Origin: Anaerolineales bacterium
GTDB lineage: Bacteria; Chloroflexota; Anaerolineae; Anaerolineales; UBA11579
Length of the DNA stretch: 39,259 bases
Reading direction: 5' to 3'
Assembly: GCA_016935415.1 (NCBI GenBank)
Contig: JAFGRA010000330.1
Location: forward strand, 1 to 39,259
Part shown: positions 1 to 7,871 of the stretch, piece after piece
Layout: each line of letters opens with the position of its first letter
Numbering within the stretch: the stretch's first letter is position 1
Notes under the pieces: model-generated
The model's input: only the letters and a program-made list of their open reading frames with translations
What the model was told of the DNA's origin: nothing
The model's database searches: none
Translations under genes and position numbers: made by a program

Positions 1-1677
1 GAACGGCTCTACTCTGTTGCGGTCAGCTCAGTTGACCCTAACGCCACCCCAATCCAATTCCCCAGAATGACCGTACTCCCCGATGGAGAATTCAATTTTG
101 CCGACTTGCAAGAAGAAGCCAAGCACACCTCCCGCATGCGCGAACGCCGCGGTATCGCCGGCTATGTGATCGCTGAAGGAAAAACGATCACGGTCGATGA
201 TGTGGAAACAGATTCCAGATTTCTTGTGTCTAACACGACATCGGATATTCGTTCCATGGTCGTTGTACCGGTAACGAATGGCAAGAAAAGATTGGGCACG
301 ATCACCGCGGTAAGTACACTGCCAAATACATTCTCGAAGACAGACGAGCAACTGCTGGAAAAGCTGAGCGTTCAGGCGACAACGGCGATCGAAAATGCCC
401 GACTCTACGAGGCGGAGCGTGTCCAACGTGAACTGGCTGAAGCGCAGGCTGAATCTGCCGCCATTTTGAACAGAACGTTGGAATTGAACCAGGTGCTCGA
501 ACACATCCTGCAGCAAACCATGCGTGCTGTGCCTTGCAAGGCTGTAAACATCAAACTGTTAGGGGAAAGCAATCTGATCGAAACCCACTACCGGCGTTAC
601 GTGAACCCAGCAGATCAAGAACTCGATCAAGACTCGCCCGCGACACCTTTGTCTTCCGAAGCGCCTTTGATCCAGGCCATGCTCAAATCTCGCGAGCCGC
701 TGATCGTGGGGGATACTGAAAATGATCCACGCTGGATTGCTAACCCAAAATATGCTTGGATCCGCTCGTATGCGGGCATTCCGCTTACACTTGGGAACCA
801 AATCATCGGTTTCCTGAATGTTGATAGCGATAAACCCCATGCTTTCAGTCAGGAAACGGTCCATCGTTTGAAATCCTTTGCCGATAACGCCGCGATCGCC
901 ATTCAGAATGCGCGCCTATACAACATCCTGGAAGAAGCATTGAAGCAGGAAAAGTCAACTCGTGCGCAATTGCTGCAAGCCGATAAACTGACCGGGATGG
1001 GGCGCATGGTGGCATCGGTGGCCCATGAATTGAACAATCCGCTCCAAACGATCAAGAACTGCCTATTCCTCATCGATCAGAACTACGCCAATGAGTCCGA
1101 CGCAGAGTTGTTGAACATGGCACTCTCTGAAGTCGAGCGCTTATCCGACATTGTTGCCAGGCTGCGCGAAGTTTATCGCCCTCAACAACAAGACCTCATT
1201 CAGCCGATCAAATTAAAGCACCTGATGGCCGATGTGCAGATGTTGCTAGAAACCCACCTGCGGCGGTCGCGCGTCCGTCTCCGCCAGAATTTGCCAGAAG
1301 AAGATTTTGTGGTCATGGGGATCATTGACCAGCTCAAACAAGTTTTCCTCAACCTAAGCTTGAACGCCATCGAAGCAATGCAGCCAGACGGCGGGACCTT
1401 AAACATAGAATTCGTCTATGATGAAAGTAAACGTGAAATCGGCGTCGCTTTTCATGACACCGGCCCGGGCATCCCGGCAAATAACCTCCAGAAAGTTTTC
1501 GATCCATTCTTTACCACCAAGGAGACTGGCATGGGGCTGGGATTATCAATTTGTTACGACATCGCCCAGAACCATAATGGCAGGATCACGGTTGAAAGTG
1601 AGTCAGACGAAGGAGCAATTTTTACCGTGTGGCTGCCGCTGATTCCCGCTGAAAACCCTGTAAATCAAGCGATATAA
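1..1677 (+). CDS. GAF-GAF sensor histidine kinase, 5'-partial
   Basis: The frame is open from base 1 with no stop, so the N-terminus lies outside the window; 558 codons are visible. Numbering from the ATG at 67, a GAF domain ends near residue 118 (AIENARLYEAE), a second GAF spans about 135-288 (AIQNARLYN), and a HisKA region carries the phosphoacceptor in the VASVAHELNNP motif (His320). The ATPase domain has the N box (NLSLNAIEAM), G1 (DTGPGI), an F box (FDPFFTTK) and G2 (GMGLGLSICYDI). No membrane segment is visible, so this part is probably a cytosolic sensor binding a small ligand or redox signal. The response regulator gene follows 15 bases downstream and is the likely partner. The ligand is unknown. 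Confidence 0.95.
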   Translation, partial: ERLYSVAVSSVDPNATPIQFPRMTVLPDGEFNFADLQEEAKHTSRMRERRGIAGYVIAEGKTITVDDVETDSRFLVSNTTSDIRSMVVVPVTNGKKRLGTITAVSTLPNTFSKTDEQLLEKLSVQATTAIENARLYEAERVQRELAEAQAESAAILNRTLELNQVLEHILQQTMRAVPCKAVNIKLLGESNLIETHYRRYVNPADQELDQDSPATPLSSEAPLIQAMLKSREPLIVGDTENDPRWIANPKYAWIRSYAGIPLTLGNQIIGFLNVDSDKPHAFSQETVHRLKSFADNAAIAIQNARLYNILEEALKQEKSTRAQLLQADKLTGMGRMVASVAHELNNPLQTIKNCLFLIDQNYANESDAELLNMALSEVERLSDIVARLREVYRPQQQDLIQPIKLKHLMADVQMLLETHLRRSRVRLRQNLPEEDFVVMGIIDQLKQVFLNLSLNAIEAMQPDGGTLNIEFVYDESKREIGVAFHDTGPGIPANNLQKVFDPFFTTKETGMGLGLSICYDIAQNHNGRITVESESDEGAIFTVWLPLIPAENPVNQAI

Positions 1678-1692
1678 AGGATAGCGATATCG

Positions 1693-2487
1693 ATGAGCAC
1701 AATTCTGGTAATTGACGACGAACCGAACCTGCGCCATACGTTGTCAAAGATCCTGCAAAACGAAGGCTATGTGGTGACTCCGGCGGATGGCGCCAATCAG
1801 GCGCTGCAATACTTGCAGGCCGGGGCCTACGACCTGGCCTTCCTGGACCTGATGATGCCTGGAATGGATGGGATTACCCTGCTGGGCGAAATCCGCAAAT
1901 ATTACCCCGACATGCCAGTGCTGATTCTGACCGCCAATGCCACCCTGGAATCCGCCATGGAAGCCGTCCGCCAGGGCGCGCGCGATTACCTGATCAAACC
2001 GGTCGATCCACCGCGCATTATCGCCCGGGTCAAAGAAATCCTCACCGAGCAACAGCAGCCCAAACGTCAGCGCGAGATCATGGGACAAATCCAAAACTTG
2101 GTCTACGAACTGCAATCCTTGGACTGCGGTGAGAAAATTTCAACCGACATCCTGAATACACTGCCACCCACCGACCCCGCCCGGTTCTTACAGCGCGGCC
2201 CATTCACCCTGGACCTGCACGCCAGGCACGTTACTTTCAACGATAAATTTGTGCCGCTCTCACCATCGAACTTCGATTATCTGGTCACCCTGGTACGACA
2301 CAGCCCCCAGCCCGTTTCTTACGAGAACATGGTACGTGAGGCGCAAGGGTACGACCTGACCCGCATCGAAGCCCAGGAAATGGCGCGCTGGCGCATCCAT
2401 GAACTGCGTAAAGCGCTCGAACCCAACCCCAAACGCCCGCGTTATATCATTACCGTGCGCGGCCAAGGTTACCGGTTGGTGACTTGA
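1693..2487 (+). CDS. OmpR/PhoB-type response regulator
   Basis: This 264-residue protein has an N-terminal receiver domain with acidic pocket Asp8-Asp9, phosphoacceptor Asp52 (FLDLMMPGMDG), Thr80 and Lys102 (LIKP). A linker is followed by a C-terminal winged helix from about 170 to 264, ending with the typical hairpin (IITVRGQGYRLV). It should bind DNA as a phosphorylation-controlled transcription factor. An AAAGGA ribosome site overlaps the end of the kinase gene, and the 15-base gap supports one transcript and a cognate pair. The linker is somewhat long for the PhoB class. Targets are unknown. Confidence 0.95.
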   Translation: MSTILVIDDEPNLRHTLSKILQNEGYVVTPADGANQALQYLQAGAYDLAFLDLMMPGMDGITLLGEIRKYYPDMPVLILTANATLESAMEAVRQGARDYLIKPVDPPRIIARVKEILTEQQQPKRQREIMGQIQNLVYELQSLDCGEKISTDILNTLPPTDPARFLQRGPFTLDLHARHVTFNDKFVPLSPSNFDYLVTLVRHSPQPVSYENMVREAQGYDLTRIEAQEMARWRIHELRKALEPNPKRPRYIITVRGQGYRLVT

Positions 2488-2677
2488 TCCCATTGAAAAT
2501 TATCCATCCTCGGTAAGGTTCTAATAATTTCCAACGAAAGTCAAATTTTAAACCCACCAATTTCACATAAAATTTATGATGAGTGACCAGAAAAGTAAAA
2601 ATTTGATTCAAACTGTATTTGTGTTTATTGGCATAAGTATCAAAATTTCCGTAACTGATACGTAAGGATTTATTTAT

Positions 2678-3487
2678 ATGACAACAAAAAACCTACTCAT
2701 CGTTGAAGATGAACATAATCTCGCCAGAACGCTTGCCCAGGCACTGCGGTTAGGCTCTGAAGGCAAGTTCAAAGTCGACTTGTGCGAAAATGCCGAGGAA
2801 GCCTTCGAATTGGTCGAAACCAATGACTATGACCTGGTAATCAGCGACTTGCGCCTACCCGGTCAGAGTGGTCTGGATTTACTTTCCTTTATTAAACGCA
2901 AGCAGGGAGAGACGCGCACGATCCTAATGACGGGTTTTGGTTCCGATGAAGTCGAGAATCAAGCCACGCAAATCTCCGATGGTTATCTCACCAAGCCCTT
3001 CGACATGCTGGATTTGCTCGTCATGGTACAAAAGATCATCCAGCCCGCAGGAAGCCGGAAAGCCACTGTTGAGGAAGAAGCCAATGGCAGTGGCAACGCC
3101 AAAGCCCGCCGCATTCTGATCATGGAAGACGATGTCGGATTGCGCCGTATTTATCAAAAAGCATTGAAGAAAACCGAGTATGAATTGCACCTTGCCGGTA
3201 CCGTGCAGGAAGCCCGTGAGATGCTCAACGAAAATGAATACGAAATCTTCATCTGCGACATCCACATGGGACGCGAGCGCGGCACCGACCTGCTGACTGA
3301 GCAAAGCGACCGCCTGGCCAAGATCGGCACACAGGTCATCATGGTTTCAGCATATGGGCAGTATCGCACCCTGACCGAAGAAATGGGGGCGGATTTCTTT
3401 CTGGAAAAACCGATCTCATTGGGCACGTTGATCACCCTGATCAGCCGTTTGATGGAAAAGGGCGAAGACGAGATCATCGAATTCTAA
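2678..3487 (+). CDS. tandem double-receiver response regulator
   Basis: The protein has 269 residues and two receiver domains with no output domain. Receiver 1 (about 4-122) has Glu10-Asp11, Asp57 (VISDLRLPG), Thr85 and Lys106. Receiver 2 (about 144-262) has Glu150-Asp151-Asp152, Asp194 (FICDIHMG), a Ser in MVSAYG and a Lys in FLEKP. Both phosphorylation sites look intact. The linker (about 123-143) is polar. A clear AAGGA ribosome site lies ten bases before ATG. A 190-base AT-rich gap separates it from the upstream regulator, so it may have its own promoter. It is probably a phosphorelay intermediate or protein-interaction regulator serving the nearby kinases; that link is inference. Confidence 0.93.
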   Translation: MTTKNLLIVEDEHNLARTLAQALRLGSEGKFKVDLCENAEEAFELVETNDYDLVISDLRLPGQSGLDLLSFIKRKQGETRTILMTGFGSDEVENQATQISDGYLTKPFDMLDLLVMVQKIIQPAGSRKATVEEEANGSGNAKARRILIMEDDVGLRRIYQKALKKTEYELHLAGTVQEAREMLNENEYEIFICDIHMGRERGTDLLTEQSDRLAKIGTQVIMVSAYGQYRTLTEEMGADFFLEKPISLGTLITLISRLMEKGEDEIIEF

Positions 3488-3529
3488 GTTTACAGGTTTA
3501 TAAGCAATGAATTTAACATGATTGCCCTT

Positions 3530-3558
3530 TTGACCGCGTCAGGTTGTTTTCGTATAAT
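3530..3558 (+). promoter_or_regulatory. sigma70-type promoter for cysH
   Basis: TTGACC at 3530-3535 and TATAAT at 3553-3558 are separated by exactly 17 bases, an 11 of 12 match to consensus. The predicted start near 3565 leaves a leader of about 17 bases to the ATG at 3582. Confidence 0.75.
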
Positions 3559-3581
3559 GTGAACGGGATTACATCGCTGCA

Positions 3582-4334
3582 ATGATTAACGGTATCTGTA
3601 AAATCAACCTTGAAGAATACTACGAGAACTGGCGCGCAAAGAATCAAATGCTTGATCTCCAAAACTTGAATAAACAATTTGAAAATGCCGCGCCAGAAGA
3701 CCTGTTAACCTGGGCGTGGCAGACATTTAACGGTCAATTGGCGATCACTTCCTCGTTCCAAACCCAAAGTGTGCCTTTGCTACACATGATCGCCCGGCTG
3801 ATTCCAGAACTACCGATCCTGTTTATCGACACCGGTTTCCATTTCCCGGAAACGCTGGCTTTCCGGCACAGCCTGGCCGAAGAATACAGCCTAAATGTGA
3901 TCGATGTCAAGCCACAATGGACCCGAGAACAATTCGCAGCCGAATACGGCGAACTGTATAAAGTCGACCCTGACCTTTGCTGCCGCCTGAACAAAGTAGA
4001 ACCGTTAGAAACCGCGCTGGCGAATTACAAAGCCTGGCTGACCGGCATCCGCCGCGACCAAACCAAAACCCGCTCCCAATCCTGCATTGTAGCCTGGCTG
4101 CCACATCTGAACATCTATAAGATCAACCCGCTGGCGAACTGGACAGCGGCCGATGTCAATACGTACATTGAGAAACATGACCTGCCGGTGCACCCGCTCT
4201 GGGATCAAGGTTACCGCAGCATTGGCTGTGCGCCCTGCACTGCTCCAATCTCTGCTCAGCAGGATGAGCGCGCCGGACGTTGGCCGGGCATGGAAAAATC
4301 CGAGTGCGGGCTGCACATTCATCCGGTCGAATAA
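3582..4334 (+). CDS. cysH: phosphoadenylyl/adenylyl-sulfate reductase
   Basis: This PAPS/APS reductase family protein (250 residues) should reduce activated sulfate to sulfite with thioredoxin in cytosolic sulfate assimilation. Visible motifs are the nucleotide-binding SSFQTQSVPLLHM segment (57-69), the FIDTGFHFPET loop (81-91), Cys133-Cys134, Cys216-x-x-Cys219 and the C-terminal ECGLH with catalytic Cys242. The CC...CxxC pairs bind a 4Fe-4S cluster in the APS-reducing branch, so APS is the likelier substrate. The ATG at 3582 fits the promoter at 3530-3558, but the ATG at 3648 (MLDLQNLNK) is closer to the usual family start. No other sulfate-assimilation gene is adjacent. Confidence 0.93.
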   Translation: MINGICKINLEEYYENWRAKNQMLDLQNLNKQFENAAPEDLLTWAWQTFNGQLAITSSFQTQSVPLLHMIARLIPELPILFIDTGFHFPETLAFRHSLAEEYSLNVIDVKPQWTREQFAAEYGELYKVDPDLCCRLNKVEPLETALANYKAWLTGIRRDQTKTRSQSCIVAWLPHLNIYKINPLANWTAADVNTYIEKHDLPVHPLWDQGYRSIGCAPCTAPISAQQDERAGRWPGMEKSECGLHIHPVE

Positions 4335-4362
4335 CCCCCCAAAAACTGCGCTCCATTTTTAG

Positions 4363-4391
4363 TTGACAGTTCTATCGCTCTCCACTACACT
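4363..4391 (+). promoter_or_regulatory. sigma70-type promoter
   Basis: A perfect TTGACA (4363-4368) is followed after 17 bases by TACACT (4386-4391). The leader contains a small inverted repeat, CTGTGA (4404-4409) with TCACAG (4427-4432), just ahead of the ribosome site. It serves the recombinase-fold gene at 4451. Confidence 0.7.
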
Positions 4392-4450
4392 TAATTCAAC
4401 ACGCTGTGACTATGCGCAGTTTCGAATCACAGATAATTGGAGAGTGCTCT

Positions 4451-5359
4451 ATGTCTGCGGACGCATCAAAAGATACCGCCCATATTACTTCAGATACCCC
4501 GCTTGGCCCGGCGATCAACGCCTGGAAATACTACCTCAATGACCAGGGCAGTTCCCCCCATACAGTGAAAGCCTTCCTTGGGGACATGAACTTACTGGCT
4601 TCTTACCTGCCGCCCGATCGCACGATTGGTTCGATTGCCACTACCGACCTGAACAACTTCCTGGATTGGATGCAGAACGAACGCGGCGTGCCGTGCAGCC
4701 CTAAAACATTATCACGCCGCATTACTTCGATCAAAGCCTTTTTCCGCTGGCTGCAAGGCAATGGTGTCGTGCTGGTCGACCCGGCTGAAAAGGTCGTCCA
4801 GAAATCGGTCATCAGCCCGCTGCCCGAGGTGCTCACCCCGGACGAGAAACGCGCCGTGCTGGAAGCCGCCGACCGCCACCGCTATGGTGCCGAACCAGAT
4901 GCCCGCGAATACACCTTGCTGGCGCTGCTGCTGGAAACCGGCATCAAGAAAAGTGAGTGTCTGGCGCTCAGCCCCAATCACGTCGACCTGGAAGCACCGG
5001 AAGGCCCCTTGCTCTTCGTACGCTATGCCAACCAGAAATACCGCTACAAGGAACGCAAAATCCCCCTGTCCGACAGTTGGGTGACCGCCTATCAGGAATA
5101 TCAACAGCAATATGAAATCAGCGACCAGTTGTTCCCGTGGTCACCGCGCCGCCTGGAATACATCCTGGAGGACATTGGGGCCGAGGCTGGACTAGATAAA
5201 CACCTGTCCTTCCTGATGTGCCGCTGGACGTGCGCCCTGGACGATTACGTCGGCGGAAAGGACCACGACAAGATCAGACAGAAGTTGGGCATTTCCAAGA
5301 TCCAATGGCGCGAAGTGGGTATGAAGCTACGCAAGCTTTCGAAAACAGTCCCCAATTAA
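4451..5359 (+). CDS. tyrosine-recombinase-fold protein, catalytic residues lost
   Basis: The 302-residue protein has the two-part architecture of Xer/phage integrases: an N-terminal SAM-like core-binding domain (about 15-110, including SPHTVKAFLGDMN and RRITSIKAFFRWL) and a C-terminal domain (about 125-300). Against XerD, the first catalytic Arg is Lys in ETGIKKSEC. The HxLRH box has become LMCRW, keeping only the Arg. The LGH box is LGI, and no Tyr follows at the nucleophile position. The fold looks whole and there is no frameshift, so it may be a DNA-binding protein rather than a recombinase. The start is chosen for GGAGAG seven bases upstream of 4451; an in-frame ATG at 4406 lacks a ribosome site. 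Confidence 0.85.
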   Translation: MSADASKDTAHITSDTPLGPAINAWKYYLNDQGSSPHTVKAFLGDMNLLASYLPPDRTIGSIATTDLNNFLDWMQNERGVPCSPKTLSRRITSIKAFFRWLQGNGVVLVDPAEKVVQKSVISPLPEVLTPDEKRAVLEAADRHRYGAEPDAREYTLLALLLETGIKKSECLALSPNHVDLEAPEGPLLFVRYANQKYRYKERKIPLSDSWVTAYQEYQQQYEISDQLFPWSPRRLEYILEDIGAEAGLDKHLSFLMCRWTCALDDYVGGKDHDKIRQKLGISKIQWREVGMKLRKLSKTVPN

Positions 5360-5376
5360 TTTTTTCCCAACAACAA

Positions 5377-5410
5377 AAACTCCCCGGTAAATCAAGTCAC
5401 CGGGGAGTTT
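5377..5410. terminator. bidirectional intrinsic terminator
   Basis: A 12-bp perfect stem (5377-5388 with 5399-5410) has a 10-base loop. On the minus strand it is followed by TTTTTGTTGTT, a good U-tract for the DUF47 gene; on the plus strand the T run is weaker. It sits between convergent genes ending at 5359 and 5415. Confidence 0.85.
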
Positions 5411-5414
5411 CGAT

Positions 5415-6038
5415 TTACAGCCATTTGACGACAATGTCGCCAATTGCATTGGCGGCCTGGTCGCCGCGGTCGGCCGCGTTGGACAGATGCCGGTAAATCT
5501 CACGTAATTTCAGGATGTGGATCATCCCGGCAAGGTCGTCGGGTTCATCGAACAGGCTGCCCAGCGCTTCGCGGTAAACGTGCTCGACGCGGTTTTCCAG
5601 CGCCTTGGCGCGCACGGCATGGTCGTTCGCCACGTTGGGATGATCTTCCAGGCGCATCACGCCGCGGTGGATTTCGACCGCAGCATCTGCCAGCAAAGAC
5701 ACAATCCGCTGAATATATTTATTGGGCTTGACCTTGAAGATCACTAATTCGTCCACAGTAGTGTCGGCGTAATCGAGCATATCGTCGATGGTCAACGACA
5801 GCGCAAAAATATCTTCACGGTCAAAGGGGGTGACAAAGGTGCGGTTGAGTTCGTCGATCAGGATGCGGCGCACCTCATCAGCTTCTTTCTCTAGATTGGC
5901 AACCTGGGCTGCCAGCTTGGCATCCGGCTCGCGCACGTAGGCCCGCAAGGCTTCCATGCCATCCACAGTATATTCGGCCTGCCGGATCAATAGTTCCAAG
6001 AAACGATTGGTTTTCTTTTTACGGGAAAACAACCCCAT
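5415..6038 (-). CDS. DUF47 / PhoU-like protein
   Basis: This 207-residue, all-helical, highly charged protein matches the DUF47 (TIGR00153-type) family in start (MGLFSRKKK) and length. Members are PhoU-like cytosolic proteins thought to modulate Pit-type phosphate transporters. The ExxxxEAD/VRR region near 50-60 and the DxxDxLDYADTT segment (about 85-95) are the conserved acidic helix motifs that bind metal in PhoU relatives. A GGAGG ribosome site precedes ATG. The usual Pit permease partner is absent here; tilS lies upstream. Confidence 0.9.
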   Translation of the reverse strand: MGLFSRKKKTNRFLELLIRQAEYTVDGMEALRAYVREPDAKLAAQVANLEKEADEVRRILIDELNRTFVTPFDREDIFALSLTIDDMLDYADTTVDELVIFKVKPNKYIQRIVSLLADAAVEIHRGVMRLEDHPNVANDHAVRAKALENRVEHVYREALGSLFDEPDDLAGMIHILKLREIYRHLSNAADRGDQAANAIGDIVVKWL

Positions 6039-6096
6039 ATAAACCTCCGACTTTCAAGAGTGAATCCCTATTATATGCCAGAATCCTCACTCTGTC

Positions 6097-7533
6097 TTAG
6101 TGGGCTTCCGCCTTTATCAAACATAACCTCACAACCTCCTCTGTTCCTCCCTGGAGCCTAAAACAGTGTGACAAACGGAATCCCGGCACCCAAACGATTT
6201 CCGATCCCGAACAGACCAACGGCCAGCCTGCGCGCGCCCTTTGGGGCAGCTTTTCATTAATGAAGAAATCCGCCAGCTTGAGCGTGTGACCGTCCATGCC
6301 CAAGGGGGCGAAGCGGTCTCCTGCTACTCTGCCGCGCACAAGCAGTGGGGTTGCCAAATTCCCAGCATCCACCCAAACCTGATATGGGTCTTGATGGTCA
6401 GCTAAGGTATCAGCAGTCATCGGTGCCGTTTCCCAATCGGCCTGCAACATCCAACCATCGTCCAGTTCGATCTCTCCGGGAATCGGTAATTGATACGTTT
6501 GACCCGCCTCGACCTGCGGCCAACCAACCGTCGGCAGGTCAGCTTCCCAGGCAGCCAGCCACAGCATATCGTCTTCAATCAACAAACGCAGCCCGGCCAC
6601 CAGGTCGATCTGGTTGGTTTGCGAGGGGGACTGCCCGAATGCCACCGCCCGCCTAATGGCAGCGTAGTCGATGTCCCGGAGACCGGGGCGCAGTTGCGCA
6701 ATTGCCTTGCGCCACACCCGGCGCTGTAGGCCAACTTGCAGTCCCATCAATACTTTGCGGCGCAACACCACCCAACCGGCCCCCTGGTCGGCCAGGCATT
6801 CCGGCCAATGCGCCGCTACCACGGCATCTATAGCGGCCTCGTCCCCTGCCAGTGTATCCGCCATCTGCCAGAGCAGGCGTTTCACCTGAGGATTGTAGCC
6901 TTCCAGGTAAGGGATCAACTCCCGGCGCAGGCGGTTGCGGTAGAAAGTGGTATCCAGGTTGCTCTGGTCGAACAGCGGATCGAGTTGGTTCTCCTGACAG
7001 TAGGCTTCCACCTCGGCGCGCCAGATCGAAAGCAGCGGCCGGATCAGGGCAATCTCCCGGCTCCACCCCGCGTTGATGCTGCGCGGCTGCATCCCGGTTA
7101 GCCCGGCCAGGCCGCTGCCGCGCAGCAGGTGCATGAGCACAGTCTCGACCTGGTCATCGGCAGTGTGCCCAACAGCGACAGCATGAGCATTTTGCTCCCT
7201 GGCGATGCGGTATAGGAAGTCATAACGTTTTTCGCGGGCCGCCTCTTCGAGCGATTTTCCGTTTGCCTCAGCATAACCGCGCACATCGGTCTCTTCCAGC
7301 ACGAATTCCACAGCCAACTTCGCCGCCGTTTCCGCCACCTGGATGGCGTCGCGGCCTGCTTCCGGGCGCAATTGGTGGTTAAGATGGGCAGCGATCACCT
7401 GCACATCTAGCTGTTGCAGCAGGTGCAGCAGGCACAGGCTGTCCGGACCACCGGAGATTCCAACAATCAAGCGTGCCCCGGGTTCAATCTGGCAGGCATT
7501 TGTGAGCGTTTCACGTGCAATTTCCAACATCAT
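6097..7533 (-). CDS. tilS: tRNA(Ile)-lysidine synthase
   Basis: TilS ligates lysine to C34 of the CAU-anticodon tRNA-Ile with ATP, changing its reading from AUG to AUA; it is normally essential. The N-terminal PP-loop motif SGGPDSLCLLHLL is present, followed by AAHLNHQLRP, the GHTADDQVETVLMHLLRGSG block typical of the family, and a C-terminal TilS domain (about 380-475). Length (478 residues) is normal. I place the start at 7533 (MMLEIARE), because TATAAT lies six bases upstream of it; a longer reading from 7575 would run through that box. A leaderless message is likely. Confidence 0.95.
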   Translation of the reverse strand: MMLEIARETLTNACQIEPGARLIVGISGGPDSLCLLHLLQQLDVQVIAAHLNHQLRPEAGRDAIQVAETAAKLAVEFVLEETDVRGYAEANGKSLEEAAREKRYDFLYRIAREQNAHAVAVGHTADDQVETVLMHLLRGSGLAGLTGMQPRSINAGWSREIALIRPLLSIWRAEVEAYCQENQLDPLFDQSNLDTTFYRNRLRRELIPYLEGYNPQVKRLLWQMADTLAGDEAAIDAVVAAHWPECLADQGAGWVVLRRKVLMGLQVGLQRRVWRKAIAQLRPGLRDIDYAAIRRAVAFGQSPSQTNQIDLVAGLRLLIEDDMLWLAAWEADLPTVGWPQVEAGQTYQLPIPGEIELDDGWMLQADWETAPMTADTLADHQDPYQVWVDAGNLATPLLVRGRVAGDRFAPLGMDGHTLKLADFFINEKLPQRARAGWPLVCSGSEIVWVPGFRLSHCFRLQGGTEEVVRLCLIKAEAH

Positions 7534-7539
7534 GCTCCG

Positions 7540-7545
7540 ATTATA
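7540..7545 (-). promoter_or_regulatory. -10 box giving leaderless tilS start
   Basis: TATAAT on the minus strand is separated from the tilS ATG (7533) by exactly six bases, so the predicted first transcribed base is the A of ATG. There is no good -35 hexamer. CGGAG lies within the six-base gap, too close to act as a Shine-Dalgarno site. Confidence 0.5.
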
Positions 7546-7590
7546 GCGTATTGCGGTGCAAATTGCAGAGAGCAAGCGGCAAGATGCAAG

Positions 7591-7613
7591 GTGCAGGATG
7601 CAAATTACAAATT
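7591..7613 (+). repeat. dispersed repeat, copy 1
   Basis: This 23-base segment matches 25421-25443 at 20 of 23 positions (shared core GATTACAAATT / AATTACAAATT after GATGCA). It is built of ATGCA/TGCA units and lies in intergenic DNA both times, as expected of a low-copy interspersed repeat. Confidence 0.5.
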
Positions 7614-7871
7614 GCAGAATCGAATCTCGATTCGCGAAAACCGATTTTCAGCCCTCGGCTCGTGTACGCTCCCCTCGTTGGCTGGTTACCGATCACTGAT
7701 TACGTTTCACAATTCTCATCGGCCCAAAAATTGCATCTTTTCATAAAAATCGACACCTTTTACACGCTTCCTGATGTCCAAGCAGATTGCTTGAATCAAG
7801 GGCTTGCTCAACCGCCCGCTTTATGCTAGACTGATAATTGCAAAATGGGATGCATAGATTAAGGAGCACGC

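Larger units (their letters stand above)
7534..7871. other. intergenic region between divergent genes
   Basis: This 338-base gap holds the -10 box of tilS at its left end, a GCA-rich dispersed repeat (7591-7613), and two perfect small inverted repeats with 3-base loops (7617-7633, arms GAATCGA; 7779-7793, arms CAAGCA). The right end carries the AAGGAG ribosome site for the 7872 gene. No coding sequence or RNA gene is recognisable. Confidence 0.7.

Noticed and set aside
4404-4432. Inverted repeat in the recombinase-like leader as riboswitch or T-box
   Set aside because: Only six pairs and no known aptamer core; noted in the promoter entry but not called as a riboswitch.
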